Shown: positions 9,719 through 21,648 of the stretch, piece after piece
Layout of the letters: each line of letters starts with the position of its first letter
Position numbering within the stretch: the first letter of the stretch is position 1
Source: Grammothele lineata
Taxonomy: Eukaryota; Basidiomycota; Agaricomycetes; Polyporales; Polyporaceae
Direction: 5' to 3'
Assembly: GCA_002150815.3 (NCBI GenBank)
Contig: NDFF03000144.1
Location: 96,315-160,314 of the forward strand
Length of the DNA: 64,000 nucleotides
Position numbers and translations under genes: made by a program
Notes under the pieces: generated by a model
The model's input: the letters and a program-made list of their open reading frames with translations, nothing else
Databases searched by the model: none
What the model was told of the DNA's origin: nothing

Positions 9719-12670
9719 ATGCTCCGCAAGCTCGTCTCGCGTCGCACTCTCGCGGTCGTCTCAGGCTCCACCGCCGTCGCGGCCGCCGGCGGGTACTACT
9801 ACCTCAACTCGGGCCCGACCTACCCCCCGTCGACCAAAGAAACTCGTCGGCCACCGCAGCCATGGACGCCTCCGTCAAGGCAGCAAATGCTGGACGCGCT
9901 CAGGGCGTCTGACCAGGACCCGGAACAAGAGTTCGACCTTCTCGTTGTGGGCGGAGGTGCTACGGGAGCAGGCGTCGCCGTGGATGCTGCTAGCAGGGGC
10001 CTCAGGGTTGCCCTCGTAGAGCGGGATGACTTCAGTTCTGGTGAGTGCGCCGATCACCGGTCCCGGTCAACGTGCGTCTTGTGAGCGGAGGGGGGAATTC
10101 TCGGCCGAAGCGCACGTTTCTTTCGGTCCTAAATCGCATCTCGCACTGGCACCGCTTGTTTCAACTGAGACCAGGGCAGTCGGCGAGCTTGCAGGGAGTC
10201 GGGTCCGGCCCCCATATACTCCATTGACCTACTGTGATGTCAACTTGACGAAATCGAGTGTGGACTAGTCCCGCTAGCCGAGCTCCGCTTCTCGCTCTAT
10301 CCTCCTGTAGTCCCAGGTATCGCCGACCTGCGTGTTTTCTTACCCGAGGCGCCTTACTAATCTCTTGGATTCGGCTCCGTAGTGAACGAGATCGCCAGAA
10401 TTATGTCTGCTTCGTACATGGTTTGTCGACTCGTTGCTCATCCAATGTGGCATTGCAGGAACGTCTTCGAAGTCCACCAAACTGGTTCACGGAGGGGTGC
10501 GGTACCTACAGAAGGCCGTTATGGAGCTTGATTACGAGCAATATAAGCTCGTTGTGGAGGCTCTTCACGAGCGCAGGATATTCCTCCAGACAGCGCCCTA
10601 CCTCTCGGCCATGCTCCCTATTATGCTTCCAATATACAAGTGCGTTTCCATATTGTTTGACTTGTCGGTATGCGTCGCTAATACATTACAGGTATTGGCA
10701 AGTGCCTTACTACTGGGCTGGTTGCAAAATGTACGACCTGCTTGCTGGTAAGGAGAACATGGAAACGTCCTATCTCATGAGCAAAGGCAAGGCGCTCGAG
10801 GCCTTCCCTATGCTGAAGCAAGATGGACTGGTTGGAGCCTTGGTCTATTACGATGGTATGTGTACTTTTACTCTGTTGAACTTCATTGCTGACCCGCATA
10901 TGATAGGCCAACACAACGACTCCCGGATGAATATTGCGCTCGTTATGACCGCGGTGCAGCAGGGCGCTGTCGTTGCGAACCACGTCGAAGTGACGTCATT
11001 GGACAAGACATCAGGCAAGCTCTCTGGCGCTCGCGTCAAAGACACCCTCACGGGCAAGGAGTGGAACGTACGGGCCAAGGGTATCATCAACGCGACGGGG
11101 CCTTTCTCCGACGCGCTCCTGACGATGGACAACCCCGACCACAAGCCGATTGTGCAGCCCTCTGCGGGCACGCACATCACTCTTCCCAACTACTACTCGC
11201 CGCGCACGATGGGTCTGCTCGACCCCGCGACGTCTGACGGGCGCGTCATCTTCTTCCTCCCCTGGCAGGGCAATACCATCGCGGGCACTACCGATACGCC
11301 TGCGGAGGTGTCGACCGCTCCCCGCGCACAGGAAGAGGAGATTCGATGGATCTTGGAGGAAGTCCGTCGGTACCTCAGCCCGGACATCAAGGTCCGCCGC
11401 GGTGACGTGCTGAGTGCATGGGCGGGCCTGCGCCCGCTCGTCCGCAACCCGAACGCGTCGAGCACAGAAGGCCTTGTCCGGAACCACATGATCCACGTCA
11501 GCGACAGCGGTCTGCTGACGATCGCTGGCGGGAAGTGGACGACGTACCGCGCGATGGCGGAGGAGACAGTCGACAAGGCTATCGAGGTCTTCGGGCTCAA
11601 GGACCGCGTCAAGCGGGGCTGTGTCACCGAGCAGCTCAGGCTCATCGGCAGTGAAGGCTGGAGTAGGAACATGTTCATCGGTCTTGTCCAACGGGTGAGT
11701 TGATTGGCTATATGCGCGATGGAGTAGGTTGACGCTGGTCATCGACAGTACGGTCTCGAGACCGAAGTCGCGAAGCACCTTTCGGACAGCTACGGCGACC
11801 GTGCTTGGACGGTCTGCTCGTACGCTCACCCCACGGGCAAGGCGTGGCCTCTCCACGGCATCCGTCTCTACCCCGGCTACCCCTGTGCGCCGCTCCATTC
11901 CCTGCCTCCGCTGACACCAACTGACTCACTCCGCAGTCATCGAGGCTGAGGTCCGCTACGCCGTGCGCCACGAGTACGCGGAGACCGCGATCGACGTCAT
12001 CGCGCGTCGGTGCCGGCTCTCCTTCCTCAACGCCCAAGCCGCGCTCGACGCCCTCCCGCGCGTCATCGAGATCATGGCCGAGGAGCTGCGCTGGCCCGCC
12101 GCGCGCGTGCGCACGGAGACCGCGGCCGCGACCGAGTTCCTCGGTAGCATGGGCCTCATGCCCGGCGCGGCTCCGCGCCCCATCGCGCACGAGCAGCGTG
12201 GTGTTGTCGAGAGCGTGGGGAGTATGCTTGGGATCAAGCGCGCACACCGGAGGCCCGCGCAGGAGATGGTGTACTCGCGCGCGCAGTTCGACGCGGGTGA
12301 GCTCGAGGCGCTGCGCGGCGAGTTCGGGGCTCGCGCGCCGGAGGCAAAGGAGGGCGGCGCGCGTCTGAGTCGGACGGACGTGTACGACCTCGTGAAGGGT
12401 CTGCGCGGGTTCGAAGAGGTGAAGCCGAAGGATTACGAGTACATCCTGGAGGAGGCGGGCTTTGCGCTCCAGAAGGATTTGGACTTTGACGAGTTTGTCG
12501 AGGTGAGCGGTGTTACTCGTTATCGCGCGGGCTACTTTGTATACTGACTACGTTCATGGTAGGTCTGCGCAGAGCTGCGGGAAGTCTTGTTCGCGCCGTC
12601 ACCCGTCGGGAAGGCTACTAAGACAGAGAGACTGCGGATACCTGTCGAAAAGAGCGGCGGAGGAGTCTGA
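9719..12670 (+). CDS. GUT2: Mitochondrial FAD-dependent glycerol-3-phosphate dehydrogenase
   Basis: Seven exons, 9719-10040, 10459-10639, 10692-10855, 10907-11694, 11749-11884, 11937-12502 and 12563-12670, give 754 residues. The N-terminus is a basic presequence followed by a hydrophobic segment (about residues 10-25), fitting inner-membrane import. The FAD Rossmann motif is at about residues 73-102 (LLVVGGGATGAG, ending LVERDDF), followed by the family signature SSKSTKLVHGGVRYL. Substrate-site blocks GTTDTPAE and AGGKWTTYRAMAE are present. The C-terminus has an EF-hand-like helical region (about 680-735) as in animal GPD2 and unlike baker's yeast Gut2. The enzyme oxidises glycerol-3-phosphate to dihydroxyacetone phosphate and passes electrons to ubiquinone. 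Intron 1 is 418 nt, far longer than the other five (48-60 nt). Confidence 0.95.
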
Positions 12671-12996
12671 TCCCCTCACCGTGGCACTTGCCCTATGTAG
12701 CAATCACTGCTCACATCATGTTTTCATCGAGTACATCGTCGATAATGGGCGCCGCAATATTCACCGCCCACGCCACTCAGATTAACTTTATTCAGAACCT
12801 CTCCCACGCCAGGCACACGGAGATGATCACAAAGGGAACAATTTCCATTCTCTGGAGCTGATATGATAAAGGGGCATAGCATACAGGCATGTGATACGAC
12901 GTGGAGCCTGCGGAATAGAAAATAGAGGGTCCGTAATCATACAACACGGGACATGGCCACGGTAATCCACAAGATGGACAACAACACAGGGGATGC
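12671..12996. other. Convergent intergenic region between GUT2 and histone H3
   Basis: 326 bases between the two stop codons. It presumably holds both 3' untranslated regions. Nothing else is seen. Confidence 0.5.
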
Positions 12997-13594
12997 TTAG
13001 GTACGCTCACCGCGGAGACGGCGGGCAAGGGCAAGATCCTTGGGTTGACTACGAGGGTGGGCGTCGGTAAGACGCTTGATTTGGAAAATGCTGAGAAGAG
13101 TACGCACATAGTCACACGCTTCGCGTGGATAGCAGCCAAGTTCGTGTCTTCGAAGAGGGACACGAGATAAGCCTCAGCCGCCTCTTGGAGGGCCATGACG
13201 GCCGAGGACTGGAAGCGCAGATCCGTCTGGTGACAAGCTGTCAACACCGGGCATATAACCGCCCAAACGATGCAACAGTAACGTACCTTGAAATCCTGGG
13301 CAATCTCACGGACCAAACGCTGGAAAGGCAGCTTGCGGATAAGGAGCTCCGTGGACTTCTGGTAGCGACGGATTTCACGAAGGGCAACCGTACCCGGCCG
13401 GAAGCGATGAGGCTTCTTGACACCACCAGTAGGGGCCTACGTGCGGGGTTAGTCATGATGAAAGGGTGGCTCGCCTCAATGGGGCGCAGGGCAAAAACAC
13501 GCACGGGCTGGGTCTTGCGGGCCTTGGCGGCGAGCTGCTTACGGGGAGCTTTACCACCGGTAGACTTGCGGGCGGTCTGCTTGGTACGAGCCAT
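12997..13594 (-). CDS. H3: Histone H3
   Basis: Four exons, 13594-13505, 13436-13287, 13226-13108 and 13048-12997, give exactly 136 residues including Met. The tail ([21 protein letters not shown]), the alpha-N helix and the histone fold ([39 protein letters not shown]) are near-perfect H3, ending in RLRGERT. It forms the H3-H4 tetramer of the nucleosome in the nucleus. Around residue 24 the sequence reads K-A-R-K-T-Q-P-A-P-T-G-G, so the lysine equivalent to K27 sits one position early (26) and the single missing Ala is made up downstream. Three introns and no H4 gene next door are compatible with fungal H3 genes. A TATA box lies about 130 bases upstream. Confidence 0.97.
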
Positions 13595-15175
13595 TACGAG
13601 ATGTGTCGGGGTAAAGTTTGAGAAAGTGAGTTGTAGAGGGTAGAGTGTGTGCGGCGGGCCCGACGACGGTGGTGGTGGTCGAGAAGGAAGAGTGGCTGTG
13701 GCATTCAACAAATCGCGTCCGGCGTATATATATGGGACGCGATGGCACGTGACCCTCGGACGGTGTGACGCGCCTGTGGCGGCGGGCGCTCTCTTCCCCG
13801 AACACTCCTCCGCTCGTCTTTGACGGGCAAAGCTCCTTGTCATCAGATCACCTACATCCATCTCGCTATCCCAATATTCACCCACAGACACATCCGTGTG
13901 GAGACCTTCATAGAAGCTGGTTAACGGTCCAATACAAGGGAGGATGTCCTACAGATGTCATACATCATTGGATACGGGAACCTAAGGTTGCTCTATTCTA
14001 TTCGCCGCAGTCTTGCCTTGTGCTGATACAACCGCCCATCCGCGTCATATTTTGCCAGGATCCTGCTCCAAGATTTCTCAAAACTCTTTGCCAACCGTGC
14101 CATAATCTTACACGTCAGAGCTGATCCTACCAGCCAACAATGAAATCTCATGCACACATCACGCCTCTCAAGTCACTCAGGCCTGTCCCCACTGTGATGG
14201 ACGTGGATGCGCACTTGTGTTGGGTACCCGCTCAACCGTCAAGATGTCAATATATCTTGAGAGCGTACCGTGGAACGTTCCTCTGGCAGTGAGGCGTAAG
14301 TCCTGATTTCGTCTAACATATTCACACTGTTCCACAAAACATACCCCTACCATCATCCCTCATGATCCCAAAAATCCTTGGAATTTGTTTCCGGATAGCT
14401 TCCTATTCTCTGTGTATCTGCCTTGTCCAGGACTGGGCCACTAACACTCGAGATAGACGCCCAATGAAGCTCACAGACTTTCCGCTTCATTGCCCCTCGC
14501 GCACTGGCACACACACCTTTTCTTATCCTCGGTTCCATGTGAGTCAAGTCTCTCTCTGTTCACTCTGAACTTGTTGGTCATAGCAAGTAGATCTCGTGTC
14601 TATGAAGGAATCCGAACGCGGATAGGTCGGGGGCAGAAGCACGCCCGAAGCGTATTCATCGTTCTTCTTTTGCCGCAGCGCTCTCACCCAAAGACGTAAT
14701 ATCCGACGCCACTGGACGTCTCACGACTCGTCCCAGCCACTCCGCGCATCCGGAAATTTCTCCCGCCATTCGCAGACTTTGAACTTATTCTGAGAGTTCA
14801 CCGGTCAACTACGGAACGCCATGTCTGGAAAAGCGGATTCTCATGCGGGGACGTTGCCGGTGGAGCGGACAGGCTCCGCAACGCGGCCACACAGAGTCCG
14901 CGAACCTCGCGAGCAGCACGATCAAGCTCATCCGCTCACGTGCTCAACACGCTGCATGCGCGTGTCCGCGAGTACGCATCATACTTATGCCCTCCCCTGT
15001 GGTCCACCGACGCAATCGATGCTGCCGCCCTACTTGTCCTCAGCTAGCACCTGTGTCTGTCTACTCTGTCGCCGGTCCTCATAACCGCTTTTCGCTGCAA
15101 ACTTGCAGTCCGACTACCGCCATATCAGGAACTAAACGTTCAAAGCCGGCTTCAAAATCACCACCACAAAGCACC
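13595..15175. other. Divergent intergenic region between H3 and the Ser/Pro-rich gene
   Basis: About 1.58 kb. The left end holds the H3 promoter. From 14821 to 15175 the + strand stays open in frame with the downstream gene, but it lacks the codon pattern of the gene and is read as leader. No RNA gene or repeat was recognised. Confidence 0.5.
13725..13732 (-). promoter_or_regulatory. TATA box of the histone H3 gene
   Basis: TATATATA lies about 130 bases upstream of the H3 start on the minus strand. A CACGTG E-box at 13746-13751 sits just upstream of it. Confidence 0.6.
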
Positions 15176-16952
15176 ATGTATCTCTCCGATATTGCCAGCG
15201 AGTCGTATTACTCCCCTTCCCGTGCACGAGACCGCGACGCGGATTCCATGTCTCATACTGGCAGCCATCGCCTCCGCGCCCGACGCTCTAGCCAGGCGTA
15301 CCTCACGCCTTTGTCACCCGCTCCGCCAACGAGCATTCCGTTGGATGACAACTTCGACGCCCCGACTACTGAGGTCCCAACGGAATGGGCGCTTGGAAAT
15401 GGCGATGCGCATCCCGAGTACGACGAGTCCGTCAGCGGGTACCGCAACTACGTCTCCGAGATGGAGCGCATGCTCTCAGGCCGGCTAGAGAGCGTGACAG
15501 CACGCGCGCAAGAGCGCCAATACCAGAGCCAGCGTGCTCGTACACATCCCCCACTTCCGCAGATGCAGACGCAATACTCGCCTCCACAACCTCGCCGCAC
15601 GCTTCGGAGGAGCGACGCGAGTATTACCGACAGCGTCCGCGGGTCCTCAAGGATGGGCGGGAGTGGCGGAGGAGGCGGAGGAGTGGGAGCAGGGAGACGG
15701 GGTTTGGGCATAGGGTCGCCCCAGACCCCACAGGAACAACGCGCGCCAACGTTGCTGCAGATGCCGGTGTCGCCGACGCCCCCACCCGAGAACGCGCGCA
15801 AAGTGAGCGGGAAGAAGGGCCAAATCGAGCTCGTCGAGCAACGGGTGCTCGAGGACTCGCCCGCGCGTACCATCTCGCTCTGGCGCGAGCGTGTTGCTCA
15901 GAGCTCCGCCGGCGGCGACATGGACGGTGACCCCGGCTTCTTCGACGGTCAAAGCGAGGTCGGCAGCCACCACCACCACCCACGGCCGTACACCCATGGC
16001 CGTCGGAACAGCACCAGTACCGGTATCGTCAACGGGCAGGGACATAGGCGGACGTCGTCAGGCTCTCTCCATCCTGACCCACGCTTGCGGAGGGTCGTGA
16101 GCGAGCATGCTCGTTACGGGAGCTCTGTGGAAGGGAGCGGCACGCGCAACGGCTCCGTTAGGGAGTCAGAAGGCCGCCCGAAGAAGCATAGTCGGGCATC
16201 GTACGAGCGCAGCGAGGTGAGTGTTCAATACCCCATATCCCAATTTCATACCTAACGGAAGACTAACGTCTTCGTGCAGTACATGATTTCCTATCAGCAT
16301 TCTTCTAACGGAGGAGCACCGCAGTTCACACCGATATCCGAGACCGGCAGCGCTGTCCCTCCGCGCGAGCTCCGAACGCCATCCAGCCCTACGCTCAGTA
16401 AGGCGCACGGACGTGGACCACCGTCACCGACTCTGCGGCGGCGGCATCATTTACCTCACCAGTCGCTGGAGAGAAACGAGGTGCGCGCCCCTGTGCCGCA
16501 CGCACGCGTCTCGCACGCTGACTCTAACCTACCCACGGCAGTTCACGGCAGCATATCCACAGACTCCGCCACGCAGCGGGAGCGGGGCGAGCTCGTCGCC
16601 CTTGGCCCCCGCGCCTCGCGGAAAGTACGACAACATGCACGGAGCGCCTCTCTCCCCGGTAACTCAAGCGTCGTTCAGGACTGGCAGGGACGAAGTGGAG
16701 AACGGGAGCGCGGTGAAAACGCGGGCGACATCGACGTCGTCAGTGGAGCTCATCCTATCGTCTTGCGATCCGTCCCTGCTGCACATCGCGCCGGTGCTGT
16801 ACGAGCTCGGGATCAAGCGCGTGGACCATCTGCGCGCAGTCGCACGCCTGAGCGAGGACACGCGTGATCGGGAGGTGAAGTCACAGGCGTTGAGTAGGGG
16901 GGTCACGGTTGTGGAATGGGCAATATTCTTGGATAGGTTGCAGAGCCTTTGA
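15176..16952 (+). CDS. Ser/Pro/Arg-rich fungal protein with a conserved C-terminal helical domain, function unknown
   Basis: Exons 15176-16216, 16280-16480 and 16542-16952 give 550 residues. Introns of 63 and 61 nt keep the frame. Most of the protein is low complexity: Ser, Pro, Arg, a Gly run near residue 165 and a short His run near 266, so it is probably disordered. A short ordered segment near residues 75-110 (ESVSGYRNYVSEMERMLSGR) could be a coiled helix. The last 70 residues are a compact, mostly helical domain: LILSSCDPSLLHIAPVL, then a helix with LGIKRVDHLRAVARL, ending in VVEWAIFLDRLQSL. This has the look of a SAM-like or helix-bundle interaction module. The start at 15176 was preferred over an upstream in-frame ATG at 14843 because the upstream part looks untranslated. 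I do not recognise the gene. Confidence 0.75.
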
Positions 16953-17217
16953 CAGGTAGGTGACGGACATCGGGATCGAGGTAGCAGGACGAGGGTGAGA
17001 GGACATTGTACAAGCACTGTACATGTACTATGGCGAAATACGTGTATCCTCGTGCCATACATTTGCTGTATCCATATGCATACCGTGATCTGGCCAGAAA
17101 ACGCCCGAAAACTGGAGAGCGAGAAAGAAGTAGTGATGATGGTCAAGATGTCTGTAATGTACATACAGAGGCGGGAAAGTGACAAGTAGTCGGTGCAGTA
17201 TCCAGTGAGAATTCGCC

Positions 17218-17756
17218 TTAATTCTCTCGCCAGTTGTTTGCGCATGTTGTGCATCTACAAACGTTTCAGCAAAGTATGTAGCCATCTTTAGTAGAAGCAA
17301 AATATACCGATAAACTAGAGAAGATGAGTCAGCTCTACAACAAACTGCCCTGAAGTCGTAGATCGTACTCACAGGTTGTCATGGGCTCATCAGCGGAACG
17401 GATTTGTAGCTGATAGAAGTAAGCGCGACCGTTGTCGCACTTCGGGCATGTCGCTGTTGAAGTATCATCGTTAGTTCAGGAGGCCATGAGGGGATCTGCC
17501 TCTGACCATTTGTCGAGTCAGCGTGTTTCCATTGCTCGTCGCCTCCGAGAACATCATCGACTTCTTTGCGCTTGAGTCTTGTCCGTGAGGTCATCTGCCC
17601 AACGTTGCCATGAGCAGGACCGTTATTCACCGAATCAAACTGCCTCACCTGTTTTGTGATGGGGAACTCATATGCACATGTATTGCACGCCCATTTGTTG
17701 TAACCAGTTTCCGCAGAGATGACTAGCAAATTGGCGCAATTGGGGCAGAACAACAT
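17218..17756 (-). CDS. RPC11: DNA-directed RNA polymerase III subunit RPC11 (POLR3K, TFIIS-like)
   Basis: Five exons, 17756-17649, 17594-17507, 17453-17373, 17314-17308 and 17254-17218, give 106 residues against 108 in man. Exon 4 is only 7 nt. It joins exon 3 and exon 5 to read T-F-Y-R-C-T-T-C, completing the second zinc ribbon. The N-terminal ribbon has C-x2-C (FCPNC) and C-x2-C (ACNTC). The linker carries the EVDDVLGG motif. The C-terminal TFIIS-type ribbon has CPKC, the acidic loop QIRSADEPMTT that supports RNA cleavage, and CTTC, ending NWREN. In Pol III this subunit drives intrinsic transcript cleavage, termination and reinitiation. Without the microexon the last two cysteines are lost, which supports the model. 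Confidence 0.92.
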
Positions 17757-18135
17757 AGCTGCCACTACTTAACAACTGTCGATATGCTTGGATCAGTGGT
17801 TGCAATCGTATGAGTAGAATGCGCACCTCCTCTGCGTAGAGGTTTATTTGTGTTCTAAAATTATTATAAGACCTCTAAAGTCTGTTGAGCCCCGCCAGCA
17901 AAAGGTCGAAGTCCAAGCCGTAGTAGTACTAAAAGCACTTTTTTGAGCGCCTCAACCAAACCAGAGTCGGACCCGAGGCGACCGGATTGAGTCGGAGCTT
18001 GAACATGACTTGCCGTCATTGCGGCAAGTGAAGTTATCTGCTAATTGCATAGGCCGCTTGCATTACTTCTTTTCAACTTCGTCCTTCATCCGTACGGCTG
18101 TAGCGATACCCCCTCTCATTATTGGACAGTACGAA
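17757..18135. other. Divergent intergenic region between RPC11 and an F-box gene
   Basis: 379 bases, AT-richer than the coding flanks, presumably holding both promoters. No other feature was recognised. Confidence 0.4.
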
Positions 18136-19955
18136 ATGGCTATCAAAGAGGTACGGCTCATCCCTCTACTCACGGCGAGACGTCCGTAATGTCAGCGAGG
18201 CTGACAGCATGCCAAACCGTGTCGTAGTTGAATACAACCTCGCGGCCTCTGACCCATTCTTCTGCTTACCGGGTACTCCTGATCGCCGAGATTTTTGAAG
18301 AGATTCTTTCTCACCTTGAAGATGCCGACGTAGCTGCCATAGTGCGCCTCTGCAGGGTGCTACACGAGGCAGCGGCAAGGGCGCTTTGGAGAAGCCTCCC
18401 GGACCTCAGTCCTTTGGTGTCTGTCTTTCCTTCGGACTGCTGGCGAGTCGCCAACTCACGTTTGGTAAGACATGCTATATCATGGACGTATACGGTCAGA
18501 TTACGTGCTGATCGGTCCCATGCTCAGTCTTGTCTCCGCACACCGTGGCCGGACGAGTGGAAGCGTTTTCACAAATATGCGCTGTTCGTTCAGCACGTTG
18601 GCCGAGCCCGGCAGCTGCGCTCGCTTCACAACATCCGCCTCGGTACTCAGACCATCTCGAAGATTTTCTTGTCGCGACCTGCCGTGCCTTCACTTATCCT
18701 TCCTAGCCTCCGCTCCTTTGACTGGGGTCACATGGGATTAGATTCTGACAGTAATAACGAAGCGGAGGTGGTCACCTTCCTAAGCTTGCTGGGACCTTCT
18801 CTCAAGAAGATCAGTCTAGGGAGAAAAGTCTCGGGCTCAACTCTAGAGACGGTTCTGCTGTTACTCGCTCAGCGGTTCCCCGATCTTACACATCTAGAGC
18901 TACCCCTCCCTACCTACCTTGGCGGTTCCGCTGGCTCCTCTGTCACGAAGACGATGTCTGTCTCCTTTCGAGCCTTGAAAAATCTCTCATCTTTACGCTG
19001 CACACTGATCCCCATGGACTGGGAAGGCATTTCTGTACTGGCTACTCTTCCGGCACTTGTCAACTGTTCTCTGACATTACCTCTCCCGGAAACCGAACCC
19101 GACACTCTCATTAAGATTCACAATCCCTTTCCTGCGCTACACATAATCCACGCGAACGCCACCGCCTCCGCATATACACTCTTCGGAAGGCTAGTTGACC
19201 TTCCACACGTCAAAAACTTTACTTGGTCTGTTCTTGGTGCCCCAGCCGGACCCGAAATACGCACCGCATTCGCCACTATTGCTCGTCAGCTATCTAGGGA
19301 CGCTCTCATTTCCGTCACCATCGATTCGTTCGTGGATCGCGTCCCCTTTTCTCCTGAGGAGCACAACGCGGCGCGCAACGTGGGCGCCATCGTCTTGGAC
19401 GCAGACGTCAAATATCTACTTCCCTTTGCAAGACTGCAATCGCTTATCCTCATACCACCTTGGGACCTCGACTTGAATGACGACACCATCTTTGCTATGG
19501 CCAAAGCATGGCCTCACCTCATAGAGTTATATCTCGGCGTACCCAGACAGCCTCGGCGATCACCGTTCTTTCCGCCTATTTCCCTTCACGTTACCCTTGG
19601 GACTCTCCCTGCCTTGGCCCTCCACTGTCCGCGCCTGCATCGCTTAGGTCTCCAGTTTGACGCTACAATTCTCGACAGCGATGCACGCTCCAATGCCATC
19701 CTCTCGTCGTTTCCGGAGGAGCTCGCGGATCCTGCGAGAAAGGTCTTCTCAAGTCTGTGGGCCATGAACGTCGGCTGGTCGCCGATATCGCACGGGCCGA
19801 GGGTAGCCGCGTTCATGGCCCGTATCTTCCCCCTCCTGGCGCACGTGAGCTATGCTGACACCTGCAATTCCTTCGGTTCCCCCAAACATGCCCGCATGTG
19901 GTCGCGACAGTGGAAATGCGAGGAGGATGTAGCCATGATAGAGGCTCAAAAGTAG
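18136..19955 (+). CDS. F-box/LRR-like protein
   Basis: The main exon is 18228-19955. It is open in frame only from a TTG preceded by an in-frame stop, and no ATG occurs before the F-box. An upstream mini-exon 18136-18150 (M-A-I-K-E) with donor GTACGG joins through a 77-nt intron to acceptor GTAG at 18227, giving 580 residues beginning MAIKELNTTS. The F-box-like segment is at about residues 22-60 (LIAEIFEEILSHLEDADVAAI, then a Cys/Leu pair and ARALWRSL). The rest is Leu-rich and repeat-like, with SLRCTLIPMDWEGISVLATL and LALHCPRLHRLGL. The architecture matches the other F-box protein at 7211-8884. It probably recruits substrates to an SCF ubiquitin ligase. The body is well supported; the first exon is inferred. 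Confidence 0.75.
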
Positions 19956-20137
19956 TATGAGGCCTTTTGTGCCCGTCGACAGGGCTAGCGCACCCGGATG
20001 GAAAGCATACGAGAATTGTACACGACGCCCATGTCTTCTCCCATACATATCGTTCATGTGTAGACTGGCAACTATAACATCTTGATTTGTACCCACTCGA
20101 GATTCGAGTCGTCGGCCTCTTACAAGCCTAAGACCGG

Positions 20138-21188
20138 CTATAGGCCGATTCTCCTGTCCCTCCGCGCATCTGCATAGGAAGGTAACTCATCTGCCCCATC
20201 ACCCTCTCCAGGCATCATCCCCACATGCGCCTGGATCTTCCATTCATTACCCTCCTTCCACTCAAAATCCGCAGCCCCGAAGTTCACTTCAAACGCACAT
20301 GCCCCAGGTTCTCCGGTAGCGCCTTCTCCTGAAAGCCCGATTGCGGCGTACACGTCGTGGGCCTCACGAGGTAGGAACACACCAACGAACGCGTCCGGGA
20401 GCCGCGTACCGTTCCGCGTGAAGAACACTGCGCCCCGCGCCCACTCGTACCCGACCCCGACTGTGTCCCCTGGTACGACGGACGCTACGGAAGGGTCGTA
20501 GTCGCGCCCACCGTTGGGGTCCTCGAAGAACTTGTGGCCGTCGTCGAGGTGCAAGCCTGCACTGAGCCTCTGCCATCCGGGGAGGCGCCAGTGCGGATAT
20601 GGCTTGCACGCTAGACCTGTGGCGACAATATAGCCAAATATCCAGATCAGCGGCTAGACGGGGCAGTCGAGACAGCGGGAGACACACACCGACTGCGATG
20701 ACACCATCCATGTGGAGTATCTTGATCTCGTAGTACATGCCCCGCTTGCCACGCGTATCGTAGAGGCCCGCGAGGAGCGGTAGGTCGCTCAGGAGACACA
20801 CGTCCCTGCACCCAGGCGCGCTCTCGACGTGGATAACGCCCATCTTGCCCACCTCGCCGTCGTTTGCGAGCGTAACCGCGTTCGTGCGCCCGGGGTCACC
20901 CGGAGGCAGCTCGAGCCGCCACGCGCTGCACCCTGCGCGTCGGATGCGCTCGACGTCCGCAGAGGCGAGCAGGCGCGCGGGAGCTGGAGGATACTGCCTG
21001 CAGAAAGCCTCCGCGGCTTCGTACTCGTCCTCGGGTGCATCCGAGTGCAGGCCGAGTTTGTGCATCTTCTCGGGCGCGGGCTCCCATGCTGGTGGAGCGG
21101 TAGTTGGGTTAGAAGAACCGAAGGGAGGAGCGGGGGCCTTTCCCTTTCCCTTGTCTTTGGACATGTGAAGGGACTTGAGCCAGGACAT
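20138..21188 (-). CDS. SPRY-domain protein
   Basis: Exons 21188-20690 and 20616-20138 join in frame (73-nt intron) to 325 residues. The SPRY domain covers about residues 110-290: the start segment GVIHVESAPGCRDVCLLSDLP, MYYEIKILHMDGVIAVGLA, KPYPHWRLPGW, HLDDGHKFFEDP, and GDTVGVGYEW followed by VFFTRNGTRL. The core WRLPGW-x(5)-GLHLDDG-x-KFFED resembles the Ssh4/Ear1 group of Rsp5 adaptors and RanBPM-like proteins. Unlike Ssh4 there is no obvious transmembrane helix, and no PPxY motif was spotted with certainty, so the role in ubiquitin-dependent sorting is only a suggestion. The C-terminus (ELPSYADARRDRR) is polar. A TATA-like TATATATG lies about 55 bases upstream of the start. Confidence 0.83.
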
Positions 21189-21648
21189 GTTGGCTGGAGT
21201 TCAGTGGGGATGGATTTGTTCTGTCAGCGTGGGGGATCTAGAACATATATATGGTCAACTCGGGATGAGCCCGTGTGGGCAGTGGCACTCACTAATGCTC
21301 ACCGCCACCTACTGCAAACAGCACTGCCTAGCTATCTAGTCGTGCCTGAGGTGCAGCGAGTAGATTGCAACGAGCACGATACCTGAGTTCTCCCAGTGTC
21401 GTTAGCAGATCTATGAGTCTGTTCGGTGGTCGAAAACACCTGGATAGCAGACAACGAGATGGGTGCTCGCAGACAACGTGAGTAGACGCGCAACGAGAGT
21501 TGGCAGCTAACACCGCCGCTGACAAACTCGGCGGCATACACAAGCCGTGCAGGTATAAGAGCGCATCTATAAGTTACAGGGTATTACACCAGACGCAGTC
21601 TAACATAGGGAAATACGTCCGGACACGGCAGACGAGAAACAGCACCTC
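21189..21648. other. Intergenic region between the SPRY gene and GDA1
   Basis: 460 bases upstream of the SPRY gene and downstream of GDA1. It includes a TATA-like element near 21243-21252. No gene is seen. Confidence 0.4.

Noticed and set aside
11011..11898. 295-codon antisense frame opposite GUT2
   Set aside because: It is a shadow of the GC-rich GUT2 coding sequence. The plus-strand frame carries all family motifs.
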